DNA from: CAZFER01 sp964517495
GTDB taxonomy: Bacteria > Hinthialibacterota > Hinthialibacteria > Hinthialibacterales > Hinthialibacteraceae
DNA: 47,909 nt
Reading direction: 5' to 3'
Assembly: GCA_964517495.1 (NCBI GenBank)
Contig: CAZFER010000049.1
Location: 1-47,909 of the forward strand
A program made the position numbers and the translations under genes. Below the pieces are notes generated by a model. It was not told the DNA's origin. It did not search any database and saw only the letters and a program-made list of their open reading frames with translations. Shown here piece after piece: positions 1 to 8,959 of this stretch; the first letter of the stretch is position 1, and the number at the start of each line of letters is the position of its first letter.

Positions 1-1
1 G

Positions 2-85
2 TTAAGAAAACATGCTCTCAAAGTGGATTCACTGAAAGAATTTAAACAGATTATGCGAGAATATAAAAACAAACCGAATCAGTAA
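2..85 (+). CDS. C-terminal fragment of an unidentified gene cut by the window edge
   Basis: An open frame enters from the left edge and ends at a TAA at 83-85, giving 27 residues. It is rich in Lys, Glu and Arg and ends KNKPNQ. The composition looks like a normal protein tail. The gene would converge with the acyl-CoA dehydrogenase, whose stop lies 9 nt further on. Too little is present to assign a family. Confidence 0.4.
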   Translation, partial: LRKHALKVDSLKEFKQIMREYKNKPNQ

Positions 86-94
86 CCTATAAAT

Positions 95-1828
95 CTATGT
101 GTTGTTTACAGTAACAAATTCTTCAAAGGAATCCAAAACGCTTCGTTCACCACAATGGATGCGGGAAGCACGCATTTCCACTTCCGGGGCAACGCGGGAT
201 ATAAAACGTTTTGCCAGGACTTTTTTGCGTTCGCATACAGAAGATTGCTGGAGCAGCAAAAATGAAAGAATAATATCAACGGCCATATAGACCAGTTCGT
301 TTGCGTATAAATCGCAATATGAACTATCCTGCTCATTATAAAAGCCTATCGTTTTTTCTGCCACTTTGACCATGTTCTTAGTCATTGCCAACAGTTGAGC
401 ATCGACATTCGATGTGAGAGAGGAATCCAGTTTCTTTAGGTAATTCATGAATGTCCCGCTGGTAATTCCACCAATAGCGGCCACGATTTGCAGTTGGGAT
501 GTGCCTTCATAAATGTTAGTAATTCGGGCATCCCGATAATGCCGCTCTACTGAATAATCCTTCATATAGCCACTTCCACCATGTACTTGGATGGCATCAT
601 GAGTGACGCTCTGGCACATTTCAGTTGCGTATAGCTTGCTCATGGGAGTGAGCATGGCTGCATAACGTTTGAAACGTGCTCTGCGTTCTTTCAGTTGAGT
701 TAGGGCTTCACCTTTAGCCTCTGAATGTTCGAGTTCTTCTTCCAAAAGTTTGTCGAGATCAACCACATAAGCGGTTTCCATATTCAAAGCACGGGCGGCT
801 TCGATCTTGGTTTTCATTTCCACGATCATATCGGCTACGGCGGGGAAGTGCTTGATCTTTTTGCCAAATTGTTCACGTGAATCAGCATAAGCCAAAGCAG
901 CCTGGTAGGCCGCTTCCGCAATGCCGACCGCTTGAGCAGCAATAGCCAGGCGTGCGCCATTCATCAATGCCATCACGTAGTGGGTCAACCCACGCCGTCG
1001 TTTACCAACCAATTGCGCTGGTGTATCGGTAAATTGCATTTCGCATGTAGGTGAGCCTTTTATACCCAATTTATTTTCCAATCGGCGGATTTTAATGGAT
1101 GGCCCTCGCTCACATAAAAACATACTTAAACCCGCCGCTCCAGCGCGTTTGGCTTCACTGCGAGCCAGAACCAACAAGACTTCGGAGCATCCATTGCTGA
1201 TAAAGCGTTTCACCCCATTGAGTAAAAAGCCTTCTCCATCTTCGCGTTCTGTCGCTCGCAACGAGACAGCTTGCAAATCTGATCCGGCATCCGGTTCAGT
1301 TAACACCATCGCACCGGTTACTTTTCCATAGCAGAATTGCGGTAGATAAGTGTTTTTCTGTTGCTCATCACCGAAAGCATGGATGGTCTCGGCAATCTCT
1401 TGAAGTCCGAAAATGGTCATTAAACCTGCGTCAGCGCGAGAGATAATTTCAATCACAAGATTGCATACAAATGTAGGCAGGTTTAAACCGCCATAGCGTC
1501 GTGGGATGGGCATTCCCATCAAGTCAGCTTGGGTGAGTTCCTTCAATGCAGCAGTGGTTCCATCAGCATAATGCACGACACCATTATCCAAGCGGCAACC
1601 CTGCTCATCCACGTCAGACGCGCGAGGAGCGATATAATCAGCGGCGATTTCTCCCGCCAGATTGAGAATATCCTCATAGTTCTGCAATGCCTCTTCCACG
1701 TTTGAAGGGGCATCGCCGTATTGTCCTGCGTCGGAGAATTGCTTTTCTTTTTGGGTGATGATCTCCGACCAATCTCGATTCTGGAGTGCAAACCGAAAAT
1801 CCGGATTGTCAGTGTAAAAGTTTGCCAT
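95..1828 (-). CDS. Acyl-CoA dehydrogenase, long form
   Basis: FAD enzyme that introduces the alpha-beta double bond into an acyl-CoA and passes electrons to electron transfer flavoprotein. The 577 residues exceed the usual ~380 because of an N-terminal extension (starts MANFYTDNPDF) and a C-terminal helical extension, as in the long FadE-like group. The flavin/substrate motif VLTEPDAGSD lies near residues 174-185. Glu441 in IYEGTSQ is in the place of the catalytic base. A charged insert (about residues 350-385) is helical and Glu/Lys rich. It is the last gene of etfB-etfA-dehydrogenase, 39 nt after etfA, so its electron acceptor is co-encoded. The chain length it prefers cannot be read from the sequence. 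Confidence 0.93.
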   Translation of the reverse strand: MANFYTDNPDFRFALQNRDWSEIITQKEKQFSDAGQYGDAPSNVEEALQNYEDILNLAGEIAADYIAPRASDVDEQGCRLDNGVVHYADGTTAALKELTQADLMGMPIPRRYGGLNLPTFVCNLVIEIISRADAGLMTIFGLQEIAETIHAFGDEQQKNTYLPQFCYGKVTGAMVLTEPDAGSDLQAVSLRATEREDGEGFLLNGVKRFISNGCSEVLLVLARSEAKRAGAAGLSMFLCERGPSIKIRRLENKLGIKGSPTCEMQFTDTPAQLVGKRRRGLTHYVMALMNGARLAIAAQAVGIAEAAYQAALAYADSREQFGKKIKHFPAVADMIVEMKTKIEAARALNMETAYVVDLDKLLEEELEHSEAKGEALTQLKERRARFKRYAAMLTPMSKLYATEMCQSVTHDAIQVHGGSGYMKDYSVERHYRDARITNIYEGTSQLQIVAAIGGITSGTFMNYLKKLDSSLTSNVDAQLLAMTKNMVKVAEKTIGFYNEQDSSYCDLYANELVYMAVDIILSFLLLQQSSVCERKKVLAKRFISRVAPEVEMRASRIHCGERSVLDSFEEFVTVNNT

Positions 1829-1867
1829 TTTTATACCAACCGGCTGGATAGTTTAATATTTCGTACT

Positions 1868-2884
1868 TCAAAGTGTTTTATAAGCTTTTATCATCATGGG
1901 GATGACTTTGTTCAAGTCACCCACAATGCTGTAATGTGCGACTGAGAAAATTGGAGCATAGGGATCGCTGTTAATCGCTATGATTTTGGCGGATTCCTGC
2001 ATCCCCACCCGATGTTGTACTGCGCCACTGATTCCACAGGCGATATAGAGCACAGGCCGCACAGTCGTGCCTGTTTGGCCGACCTGGTGATCCTTGCCTA
2101 TGAACCCAGCATCCACAGCGGCTCGGCTGGCGCCCACCTCACCGCCAAGCACATGAGCCAGATCACGGATGAGGTCAAATCCATCCTTGCTGCCCACTCC
2201 TGCTCCACCGGCGACAATGATTCGCGCGCCGCGCAGGTCAACGGATTTTGGTTTTCGATATCGTTCAATGATTTCAACAATGCGATGGGTGCCGGACAGC
2301 TGAACATTCGTTTCAACGATTTCAGTGGTTCTGCCTTCATCCGGCGGTTCCGCTTTCATCACCCCTTCCCGGACTGTTGCCATTTGGGGCATGTGCATGG
2401 GACCAACAATGGTGGCAATAACATTTCCACCGAAAGCCGGACGAATTTGATAGAGAATATTATCATACACCTGGCGGGAGAACGGATCGAGATAATCGCC
2501 TATTTGCAGGTCTGTACAATCTGCCGTCAAGCCGGTGATCAAGTGTGAAGCAACACGTGGTGCCAGATCGCGCCCGATCATGGTGGCGCCAAAGAGTACA
2601 ATCTGAGGTTTATGCCGTTTGATGCAATCGCTGACTACCTGCCAATATGGAAGGGTGCGATAATGGCCCAATTCGGGATGATCGGCAAGATAGACCTTAT
2701 CCGCACCGTGATGGCCCAATGTGGCGGTTAAGGGCTTCACATTGGAGCCTGCCAACAGTGCACCAACTTTAACGCCTAGTATATCGGCAAGTTCCCGTGC
2801 TTTACCTAAAAGTTCAAGGGAAATCGGTTTAAGTTCGCCGTCTTCTTGTTCTGCAAAAACCCAAAGTTCTTGTGTGGATGCCAT
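1868..2884 (-). CDS. etfA: Electron transfer flavoprotein subunit alpha
   Basis: Alpha subunit of the EtfAB heterodimer, which carries the FAD that takes electrons from acyl-CoA dehydrogenases. 338 residues, the usual length for the family. The N-terminal ETF domain is followed by the FAD-binding domain (about residues 210-325), with the diagnostic run GASRAAVDAGF, then QVGQTG, then ACGISGAVQH, and finally INSDPYAPIF. ATG start at 2884; the Shine-Dalgarno (GAGA) is weak. It sits 23 nt downstream of etfB and just upstream of the acyl-CoA dehydrogenase, so the three are probably one transcript. Confidence 0.95.
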   Translation of the reverse strand: MASTQELWVFAEQEDGELKPISLELLGKARELADILGVKVGALLAGSNVKPLTATLGHHGADKVYLADHPELGHYRTLPYWQVVSDCIKRHKPQIVLFGATMIGRDLAPRVASHLITGLTADCTDLQIGDYLDPFSRQVYDNILYQIRPAFGGNVIATIVGPMHMPQMATVREGVMKAEPPDEGRTTEIVETNVQLSGTHRIVEIIERYRKPKSVDLRGARIIVAGGAGVGSKDGFDLIRDLAHVLGGEVGASRAAVDAGFIGKDHQVGQTGTTVRPVLYIACGISGAVQHRVGMQESAKIIAINSDPYAPIFSVAHYSIVGDLNKVIPMMIKAYKTL

Positions 2885-2907
2885 AATGGTGCTCTATCTC
2901 TTGATGG

Positions 2908-3813
2908 TTAACCTAATACGTGGTCGTCGAGTAATTCCTGCATAAATGCATTGATTCCATCTTGGGTGGCTTCAACTGTTTTACTTTCACCCGATTGCAA
3001 AGTGACTTTTTGTACCCGCCAGACGCGGGTTGGTGATCCCGCCAATCCAATGCGCTGGGCATCGATATCAATTTCATCCGTACCCCACACTGGAATAAGG
3101 CAGTTTTTCCCGCTCAATTGGCCGGCAGTTTGATCCACCAGGTTATTCAATTCCTCTTCAGTGGCATCGGGATTCTTTTTCTTTAAATCAATTGCCAGCC
3201 CCAGCCGGGTAGTGGCATGCCGAAATCGAATTAATCGTTTTGCACTTTTGGGTCGTGGTAAAACATAACCACCCGTAACGGTGATCAAGGCGGGTGATTT
3301 TAGTTTTACGACTTCATAGCCACCCTCGACTTCACGCCGGACATATACAAAACCATCTTCACACCACAGTTCCTGAGCATAAGTGGCTTGGGGAAGGCCT
3401 AATTTTTCAGCTACTTGAGGACCAACCTGGGCGGTGTCACCATCGATCGCCTGGCGTCCGCAAAAGATCAAATCAAAATCTCCGATTTTGCGGATAGCTT
3501 GTGCCAGGGTGTAAGAGGTTGCGAGTGTATCTGCAGCGGCAAAACGGCGATCGCTTAACAAAACGGCTTGATCCGCTCCACGGCTTAACGCATCCCGCAA
3601 TATTTCCACTGCGCGGGGTGGACCCATGCTCAGGACATAAATCTCAGCTTGATAGCGGTCTTTAGTTTGCAATGCAAGTTCAAGGGCACATAAGTCATCG
3701 GGATTAAAAATGGCGGGAAGTGCCGCACGATTGACCGTTCCGTCTTCCTTCATGGTGTCAGCCGTGATGTTTTTTGTGTCAGGAACTTGTTTTATCAAAA
3801 CGATGCAACGCAC
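2908..3813 (-). CDS. etfB: Electron transfer flavoprotein subunit beta, long type
   Basis: Beta subunit of EtfAB, which binds the nucleotide cofactor at the dimer interface. GTG start at 3813 with GGAG seven bases upstream. 301 residues against about 255-265 in classical EtfB. The extra length is mostly a C-terminal segment after residue 200 that includes GLAGSPTRVWRV. The nucleotide loop reads GRQAIDGDTAQVGP (about residues 117-131). This matches the DGDTAQVGP form of group 2 ETFs, which include electron-bifurcating members, rather than the DDDxxQTG form of mitochondrial-type EtfB. Bifurcation is inference only. First gene of the etfB-etfA-dehydrogenase unit. Confidence 0.94.
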   Translation of the reverse strand: MRCIVLIKQVPDTKNITADTMKEDGTVNRAALPAIFNPDDLCALELALQTKDRYQAEIYVLSMGPPRAVEILRDALSRGADQAVLLSDRRFAAADTLATSYTLAQAIRKIGDFDLIFCGRQAIDGDTAQVGPQVAEKLGLPQATYAQELWCEDGFVYVRREVEGGYEVVKLKSPALITVTGGYVLPRPKSAKRLIRFRHATTRLGLAIDLKKKNPDATEEELNNLVDQTAGQLSGKNCLIPVWGTDEIDIDAQRIGLAGSPTRVWRVQKVTLQSGESKTVEATQDGINAFMQELLDDHVLG

Positions 3814-3868
3814 GGTGGTTCTCCATAGCTGCCAAAAACAAATGGTTGATTAATAACATTTTGTTATG

Positions 3869-3896
3869 ACTAAACCAAATACATTACTTGTTTAGT
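3869..3896. promoter_or_regulatory. Inverted repeat upstream of etfB, possible operator
   Basis: ACTAAAC at 3869-3875 and GTTTAGT at 3890-3896 are perfect inverted arms with 14 nt between them. They lie about 55-85 nt before the etfB GTG in AT-rich DNA. Position and symmetry suit a dimeric repressor site for the operon, but no known regulator motif was recognised. Confidence 0.3.
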
Positions 3897-3974
3897 ATTG
3901 TTTAAGAATGATAGAAGTGACCATGAAAGGGTTCAAGGTCCATGATTTAGTCCTGTACTAAATTAATTGTTTAA

Positions 3975-4757
3975 TTAGGCATAATGTGATGAGCGGCGCT
4001 TAAAAACTGATTGCGCCAATTCGAAAAATCGGTTCATTCCGGCTTGTTCAAACTCGCTGACATCATAGTAAATCTTTTGGGTTAGATAGTCATAATAGAA
4101 TGCCTGGTCTTTTGGTCCACGTTCCGCACATACAGCGGCCAAATGTTTACGATCGGCTGTGCCACGTTGTTTGGCTTCTAAAAAAGGTTCTTGAATTGAC
4201 TCGACATCCAATCCTTCCCGGGTGACCCAAGCGGCGTAGAAAAAAGGTAATTGACTGAATTGACACCAGATATCGCCTAAATCATAGGCAGGAGCATCTC
4301 CTTCATAAGCAAAAGTGGTATCACCAATGGAGAGAGCGGCTTCTGCTTGATTCAAACCGTTTTCCACCGGAGGGGTAAAATACGTATATTTCGGTTGGTT
4401 TTGCCAATAATCGGTCATTAATACTTGCAATAGCATGTTGGAACTAAGTGAGCTTCGATCGAGGGCAACATGCTTGATTTGGCTTGGTTCTCTTTTTGAA
4501 AACAAACATACGCTCCCCACCGGTCCGTGGCTGCATATGCCGATCGAGGGTATAAACTGATATTCTGGATGTCTTAGTAATTCAATGGTGGAAAGAATCG
4601 CTACATCAATTTCACCTCGTGATAAAAACAACCCAAGTTGAGAAGGTACTGCCCGTATAATATGCGCCTTGGGCAATACCTGTGGGAGATAATAATCTAG
4701 TGGAATTGTATTGGTATAAGGAACAATTCCTATTTTTAAGTAATCGAGTGATGTCAC
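3975..4757 (-). CDS. mqnA: Menaquinone biosynthesis protein MqnA (chorismate dehydratase)
   Basis: First enzyme of the futalosine route to menaquinone, converting chorismate to 3-enolpyruvylbenzoate; cytoplasmic, with a periplasmic-binding-protein-like fold. After the new start the protein reads MTSLDYLKIGIVPYTN, matching the usual MqnA opening (xIGxVxYxN). Other family marks are SHGPVGSVCLFSK, VALDRSSLSSNMLL and the DLGDIWxQ segment before LPFFYAAW. I chose the GTG at 4757 because GAGG lies six bases upstream; a longer TTG frame from 4805 would overlap serA and adds unconserved residues. 260 aa, a little short of average. It follows serA by 37 nt. No other mqn gene is in the window. Confidence 0.88.
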   Translation of the reverse strand: MTSLDYLKIGIVPYTNTIPLDYYLPQVLPKAHIIRAVPSQLGLFLSRGEIDVAILSTIELLRHPEYQFIPSIGICSHGPVGSVCLFSKREPSQIKHVALDRSSLSSNMLLQVLMTDYWQNQPKYTYFTPPVENGLNQAEAALSIGDTTFAYEGDAPAYDLGDIWCQFSQLPFFYAAWVTREGLDVESIQEPFLEAKQRGTADRKHLAAVCAERGPKDQAFYYDYLTQKIYYDVSEFEQAGMNRFFELAQSVFKRRSSHYA

Positions 4758-4794
4758 TATAATCCTCGAAAATTTATCATTGGTATGCAAATGA

Positions 4795-6384
4795 TTATAG
4801 TTCAATAGAACGGATTTCTTTGATTGCTTTTACGGATTTGAGTTCATCGATCACTTTTTCTGGCACTGTGGTATCAATATTACACACCGTTACAGCGACA
4901 CCGCCTCGTTTCTTGCGGCCCAGGGTCATATCTGCGATGTTGATGCCATTTTGACCCAAAACTGTGCAAACCTGGCCAATAACACCTGGTTCGTCCTGGT
5001 TTTTAAAGAAGAGGATGTTTCCATATGGTTTGGCATCGATATGATAACCATCCACGATAACAATACGTGGATCCTGCTCACCAAATGTTGTGCCACAAAC
5101 CTCAATGGATGTGTCATCAGAGAGTAATTTCACCGTGATCAGATTTTTATATCCATCCGCTTTTGGAGATTTTGTTTCGGTGAAACTTATGTTTCTTCCT
5201 TCTGCCAATACAGGCGCGTTCACATAATTGACCACTTCGGTCATCATGGGGGTTAAAATGCCTTTTAATATTGCGACCGTTAAGAAAGAGGTATCACTGC
5301 TGGACAATGGTCCGGAATAGGTCACTTCCATTTTGTCTGTATGTTTGCCCAAATATTGAGATGCAAAAATTCCCAATTTTTCGGCCAGATCAATATAGGG
5401 TCCTAATGCTGCGCGAACTTCTGGTGAGATGGATGGGATGTTTAAAGCGTTTCGAACTTCACCGCCGGTCAAAGCGTCGAGTACGTTCTTGGCTATGTCG
5501 ACGGCAACATTGGTTTGGGCTTCTTCAGTCGATGCACCTAAGTGGGGGGTGCATATACAATCATCCCGGGCAGTAAGGGCGAAATCACTGGAGGGAGGCT
5601 CGTTTTCATAGACATCCAGAGCCGCTCCGGCACATTTGCCACTTTCCAACGCACGCAATAGGGCTTGTTCGTCGATGATGCCGCCACGGGCGCAGTTGAT
5701 AACCCGAACCCCTTTTTTCATTTTGGCAAAGGCCTGATCATTCAATAGGTGAGTGGTTTCTTTGTTTTTTGGGGTATGGACGGTGATGTAGTCGGATTCA
5801 GCATACAAGTGATTCAAATCGGCTGGTTCATAACCTTTCTTTTTGATTTGGTCTTCTGAATAAAAAGGATCATAACCCAGCACTTTCATTCCAAAAGATT
5901 GAGCACGGCTTCCGACGACTGATCCGATACGTCCAAGTCCAATAATTCCAATCGTTTTCCCGAATAATTCCGCTCCCGTATATTTTTTCCGATCCCAGCG
6001 GCCTTCGCGCAATGATATGTTGGCGGGGGTGATATTGCGGGAAAGACTTAACAACAATGCCCAGGTTAGTTCGGCTGTGGAAATGGTGTTTCCACCGGGG
6101 GTATTCATAACGATGATCCCCCGCTGAGTTGCTTCTTTTAGATCAACATTGTCAACGCCTACGCCGGCTCGTCCGATAACTTTTAATCGATCGGCACATG
6201 CAATCACATCCGCGGTTACTTTAGTACCACTCCGAATAATCAGCCCATCATATTCTCCAATGATGGATTTTAATTCATCTTCAGGCAACTTGGTTTTGAC
6301 ATCGACGTTTATATCCGAGTGGCTTTGTAATATATCGATACCTTCCTGCGAGAGTGGATCACTGACAAGCACTTTGTATTTCAT
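4795..6384 (-). CDS. serA: D-3-phosphoglycerate dehydrogenase
   Basis: Oxidises 3-phosphoglycerate to 3-phosphohydroxypyruvate, the first step of serine synthesis. 529 residues, the long three-domain type: split substrate domain, Rossmann NAD domain with IIGLGRIGS near residue 150, an intervening domain, and a C-terminal ACT domain (from about residue 455, NILFFKNQDEPGVIG) that senses serine in homologues. Catalytic elements seen are CARGGIIDE (Arg), the ENEPP segment and PHLGAS (His). The ATG at 6384 has GGAG eight bases upstream and gives the conserved MKYKVLVSDPL opening; a TTG at 6423 is unlikely. Probably co-transcribed with mqnA. Confidence 0.95.
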   Translation of the reverse strand: MKYKVLVSDPLSQEGIDILQSHSDINVDVKTKLPEDELKSIIGEYDGLIIRSGTKVTADVIACADRLKVIGRAGVGVDNVDLKEATQRGIIVMNTPGGNTISTAELTWALLLSLSRNITPANISLREGRWDRKKYTGAELFGKTIGIIGLGRIGSVVGSRAQSFGMKVLGYDPFYSEDQIKKKGYEPADLNHLYAESDYITVHTPKNKETTHLLNDQAFAKMKKGVRVINCARGGIIDEQALLRALESGKCAGAALDVYENEPPSSDFALTARDDCICTPHLGASTEEAQTNVAVDIAKNVLDALTGGEVRNALNIPSISPEVRAALGPYIDLAEKLGIFASQYLGKHTDKMEVTYSGPLSSSDTSFLTVAILKGILTPMMTEVVNYVNAPVLAEGRNISFTETKSPKADGYKNLITVKLLSDDTSIEVCGTTFGEQDPRIVIVDGYHIDAKPYGNILFFKNQDEPGVIGQVCTVLGQNGINIADMTLGRKKRGGVAVTVCNIDTTVPEKVIDELKSVKAIKEIRSIEL

Positions 6385-6836
6385 CTGATAATCTCCATTG
6401 ATAGTTAATTTTTTATCTTTCAATAGGCACTAATAATTGACTTGGCTGGTTTTCTGCTGGATTTGAAAGCGGTTTGAGGATTTTTATAGACTAATGTTGG
6501 AAGAATCCAGCTTCAATTCAACACAAAAAAGACTCAAGCAATCTGAATAAAAATAATTGTACCTAATATTGTGATTGAGATATATTTAATTTTAACAGGA
6601 TGAGGGATACCCTTCAAGCGCCTCTCTGTGTTAAGCGAATATATAATCTGTACAATCAACATCCATATTCACGTATATTCAGAATTTACATAGGCTTACA
6701 GGACTATTCTTTTTAAGGATTCAAAATAGTATAGACTACTTTAGATAGGGTGAATGTTCGTTGGTTAATATTTTTTCCAATTTAATTAAAATATGATTTT
6801 TTGTGATCCCATTTAAAAGAAAGTTGACAATATAAG
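6385..6836. other. Divergent intergenic region serA / gmd, no gene seen
   Basis: About 450 nt of AT-rich sequence between divergently transcribed serA and gmd. No open frame with family character, tRNA-like cloverleaf or strong hairpin was found. It must hold both promoters. AT-rich stretches near 6770-6800 are plausible for gmd, but no convincing -35/-10 pair could be fixed. Confidence 0.5.
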
Positions 6837-7850
6837 ATGAAACGTGCATTGATTACGGGAATAACGGGCCAGGATGGCTCTTATCTGGCGGAATTGTTAT
6901 TGAATAAAGGCTATGAGGTTCATGGAATAATAAGGCGTTCCAGCTCATTTAATACGTCCCGTATCAACCATTTATATAAAGATCCCCATGAAGAGGATGC
7001 GCGCTTGTTTCTTCATTACGGAGATTTGCTGGATACCAACAGTGTGGCTCGCGTATTGGATTTGGCTAAACCAGATGAGATTTATCATTTGGGGGCACAA
7101 TCCCACGTGAAAGTCTCTTTTATTGAACCGGTTTATACTGTCAATATTGTCGCTTTGGGAGCCACCCGTTTGTTGGAAGCGGTACGAATTTACAGTGATA
7201 AATACGGTGTACAACCACGCTATTACCAGGCATCTTCCAGCGAAATGTTTGGCAAGGTGCTAGAAACACCCCAATCAGAGAAAACTCCATTTTATCCCCG
7301 CTCACCCTATGCGTGTGCTAAGGTGTATTCCTATTGGCAAACGGTCAATTACCGTGAAGCCTATAATCTATTCACCTGCAACGGAATATTATTCAACCAT
7401 GAATCACCACGGCGGGGTGAAACCTTCGTCACACGAAAAATTACACGGGCGGCGGCACGCATTAAAGTGGGCTTACAGGATAAACTCTATCTCGGTAATT
7501 TGGACGCCAAGCGGGATTGGGGCTATGCAGGCGATTTCGTGGAAGCCATGTGGTTAATGCTTCAACAAGACCAACCAGATGATTACGTCATCGCAACTGG
7601 TGAGACACATTCGGTCAGGGAGTTTGTTGAAGAGACTTTCGCTTTTTTTGACTTGGATTGGAACGATTACGTCAAGATCGATCCTCGCTATTTTCGCCCC
7701 GCAGAAGTTGATCTCTTGTTGGGTGATATATCAAAAGCTAAGAAGCAACTGGGTTGGTCACCACGTGTCACTTTCAATGAACTGGTTACCATGATGTGTG
7801 AATCAGACCTGCAGCTTGCCAAAAAAGAGAAATCCTTTTTGAATGCATGA
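6837..7850 (+). CDS. gmd: GDP-mannose 4,6-dehydratase
   Basis: Converts GDP-D-mannose to GDP-4-keto-6-deoxy-D-mannose, the precursor of GDP-fucose and other deoxy sugars. 337 residues, normal for the family. Extended short-chain dehydrogenase: the NADP loop GITGQDGSYL starts at residue 8, SSSEMFGK (near 130) supplies the Ser/Glu, and YACAK (Tyr near 157) is the YxxxK catalytic pair. NHESPRRGETFVTRKI is the family signature for tetramer and cofactor contacts. The Shine-Dalgarno is poor. The gene pairs with fcl 50 nt downstream, so the final product is probably GDP-L-fucose for surface polysaccharide. Confidence 0.96.
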   Translation: MKRALITGITGQDGSYLAELLLNKGYEVHGIIRRSSSFNTSRINHLYKDPHEEDARLFLHYGDLLDTNSVARVLDLAKPDEIYHLGAQSHVKVSFIEPVYTVNIVALGATRLLEAVRIYSDKYGVQPRYYQASSSEMFGKVLETPQSEKTPFYPRSPYACAKVYSYWQTVNYREAYNLFTCNGILFNHESPRRGETFVTRKITRAAARIKVGLQDKLYLGNLDAKRDWGYAGDFVEAMWLMLQQDQPDDYVIATGETHSVREFVEETFAFFDLDWNDYVKIDPRYFRPAEVDLLLGDISKAKKQLGWSPRVTFNELVTMMCESDLQLAKKEKSFLNA

Positions 7851-7854
7851 GGTT

Positions 7855-7872
7855 GTTGTAAACCCTTACAAC
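7855..7872 (+). other. Short hairpin between gmd and fcl
   Basis: GTTGTAA, loop ACCC, TTACAAC form a perfect seven-base stem just after the gmd stop, with no T-run. It may be an mRNA-stabilising or attenuating hairpin between the two genes of the operon, or chance. Confidence 0.25.
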
Positions 7873-7900
7873 CAGTGATACTAACATTGGGAGAATTGGT

Positions 7901-8848
7901 GTGTTGGATTTAACCCAATATCGGATCGGAATGACTGGCGGCAATGGTTTTTTGGGGCGGCATTTATGCCAACGCCTCCGTGAACTGGGATGTGAGCATA
8001 TTTATATACCATCGCGTCAAGAATATGACTTGACAGAACAATCTCATGTCCGGCAGTGGTATAAAGATACTCGGCCTGACATTGTTTTTCATCTGGCAGC
8101 GGAAGTCGGCGGGATTGGAGCCAATCGTCAGCACCCGGGACGGTTTTTTTATGCAAACGCTGCCATGGGGATTCACTTGATAGAAGAAGCTCGCCGGTAC
8201 GATGTACAAAAATTCATCCAGGTGGGGACCATTTGCGCTTATCCAAAATTTACCCCTGTTCCATTTAAGGAAGACGATCTTTGGAAGGGCTACCCGGAAG
8301 AAACCAATGCCCCTTATGGGATAGCCAAAAAAGCACTGCATACCATGCTGCAGGCGTATCGAAGCGAGTATGGATTCAATGGGATTTATTTGCTACCCGT
8401 CAATCTATATGGACCTGGAGATAATTTTGACTTGCAATCCTCCCATGTCATCCCGGCGTTGATACGCAAATGCCTTATCGCAAAACAGAATAGAGATGAG
8501 AATATCGTTTGCTGGGGAACTGGTAAAGCCAGCCGTGAATTTCTTTATGTTGAAGATTGCGCTGAAGCGCTTATTTTAGCTGCACAACATTATGACGGTG
8601 ACCAAGCAATCAATCTGGGAACGGGGCAGGAAATCACCATCTATAATCTTGTCCATCTCATCGCCAAATTGTGTGAATATAATGGGAAAATTGAGTGGGA
8701 TACAGATAAACCCGACGGTCAGCCACGCCGTTGTTTGGATATCAATCGTGCTAAAACTCACCTTGGTTTTGATCCAAAAACTGATTTTGAAACCGGTCTG
8801 CGAAGAACGATTGAATGGTATGCAAATCAATTAAATGCCATAACATAA
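7901..8848 (+). CDS. fcl: GDP-L-fucose synthase
   Basis: Epimerase/reductase that turns GDP-4-keto-6-deoxymannose into GDP-L-fucose. 315 residues. GTG start at 7901 with GGGAG about eight bases upstream. NADP loop MTGGNGFLGRHL lies near the N-terminus; QVGTICAYP carries the Ser/Thr-Cys region; YGIAKKAL supplies the catalytic Tyr (about 139) and Lys. LPVNLYGPGDNFD and LNLGTGQEITI-type segments are typical of WcaG/Fcl. It directly follows gmd and uses its product. Confidence 0.95.
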   Translation: MLDLTQYRIGMTGGNGFLGRHLCQRLRELGCEHIYIPSRQEYDLTEQSHVRQWYKDTRPDIVFHLAAEVGGIGANRQHPGRFFYANAAMGIHLIEEARRYDVQKFIQVGTICAYPKFTPVPFKEDDLWKGYPEETNAPYGIAKKALHTMLQAYRSEYGFNGIYLLPVNLYGPGDNFDLQSSHVIPALIRKCLIAKQNRDENIVCWGTGKASREFLYVEDCAEALILAAQHYDGDQAINLGTGQEITIYNLVHLIAKLCEYNGKIEWDTDKPDGQPRRCLDINRAKTHLGFDPKTDFETGLRRTIEWYANQLNAIT

Positions 8849-8869
8849 GACTTGATATGTAACTTCACA

Positions 8870-8899
8870 TTGCCATTTCCCTTTGGTTTATGGTATCTT
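8870..8899 (+). promoter_or_regulatory. Putative sigma-70 promoter for xylB
   Basis: TTGCCA at 8870-8875 and TATCTT at 8894-8899 are separated by 18 nt, about 60 nt before the xylB start. Five of six and four of six bases match the -35 and -10 consensus. This would separate xylB transcription from gmd-fcl. Confidence 0.4.
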
Positions 8900-8959
8900 A
8901 ACCCCAAAATATCGATGATCAGCACAAAATTCAAATCTTTAATGATAGAGGAGTAAGCC

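Noticed and set aside
2012..2548. 178-residue plus-strand open frame antisense to etfA
   Set aside because: It lies wholly inside a well-supported etfA, has no Shine-Dalgarno and no family character.
3975..6384. mqnA-serA read as a menaquinone operon
   Set aside because: serA belongs to serine synthesis and no other mqn gene is present; adjacency is probably incidental co-transcription.
6385..6836. tRNA or small RNA in the serA-gmd spacer
   Set aside because: No cloverleaf, CCA end, or strong stem with a T-run was found.
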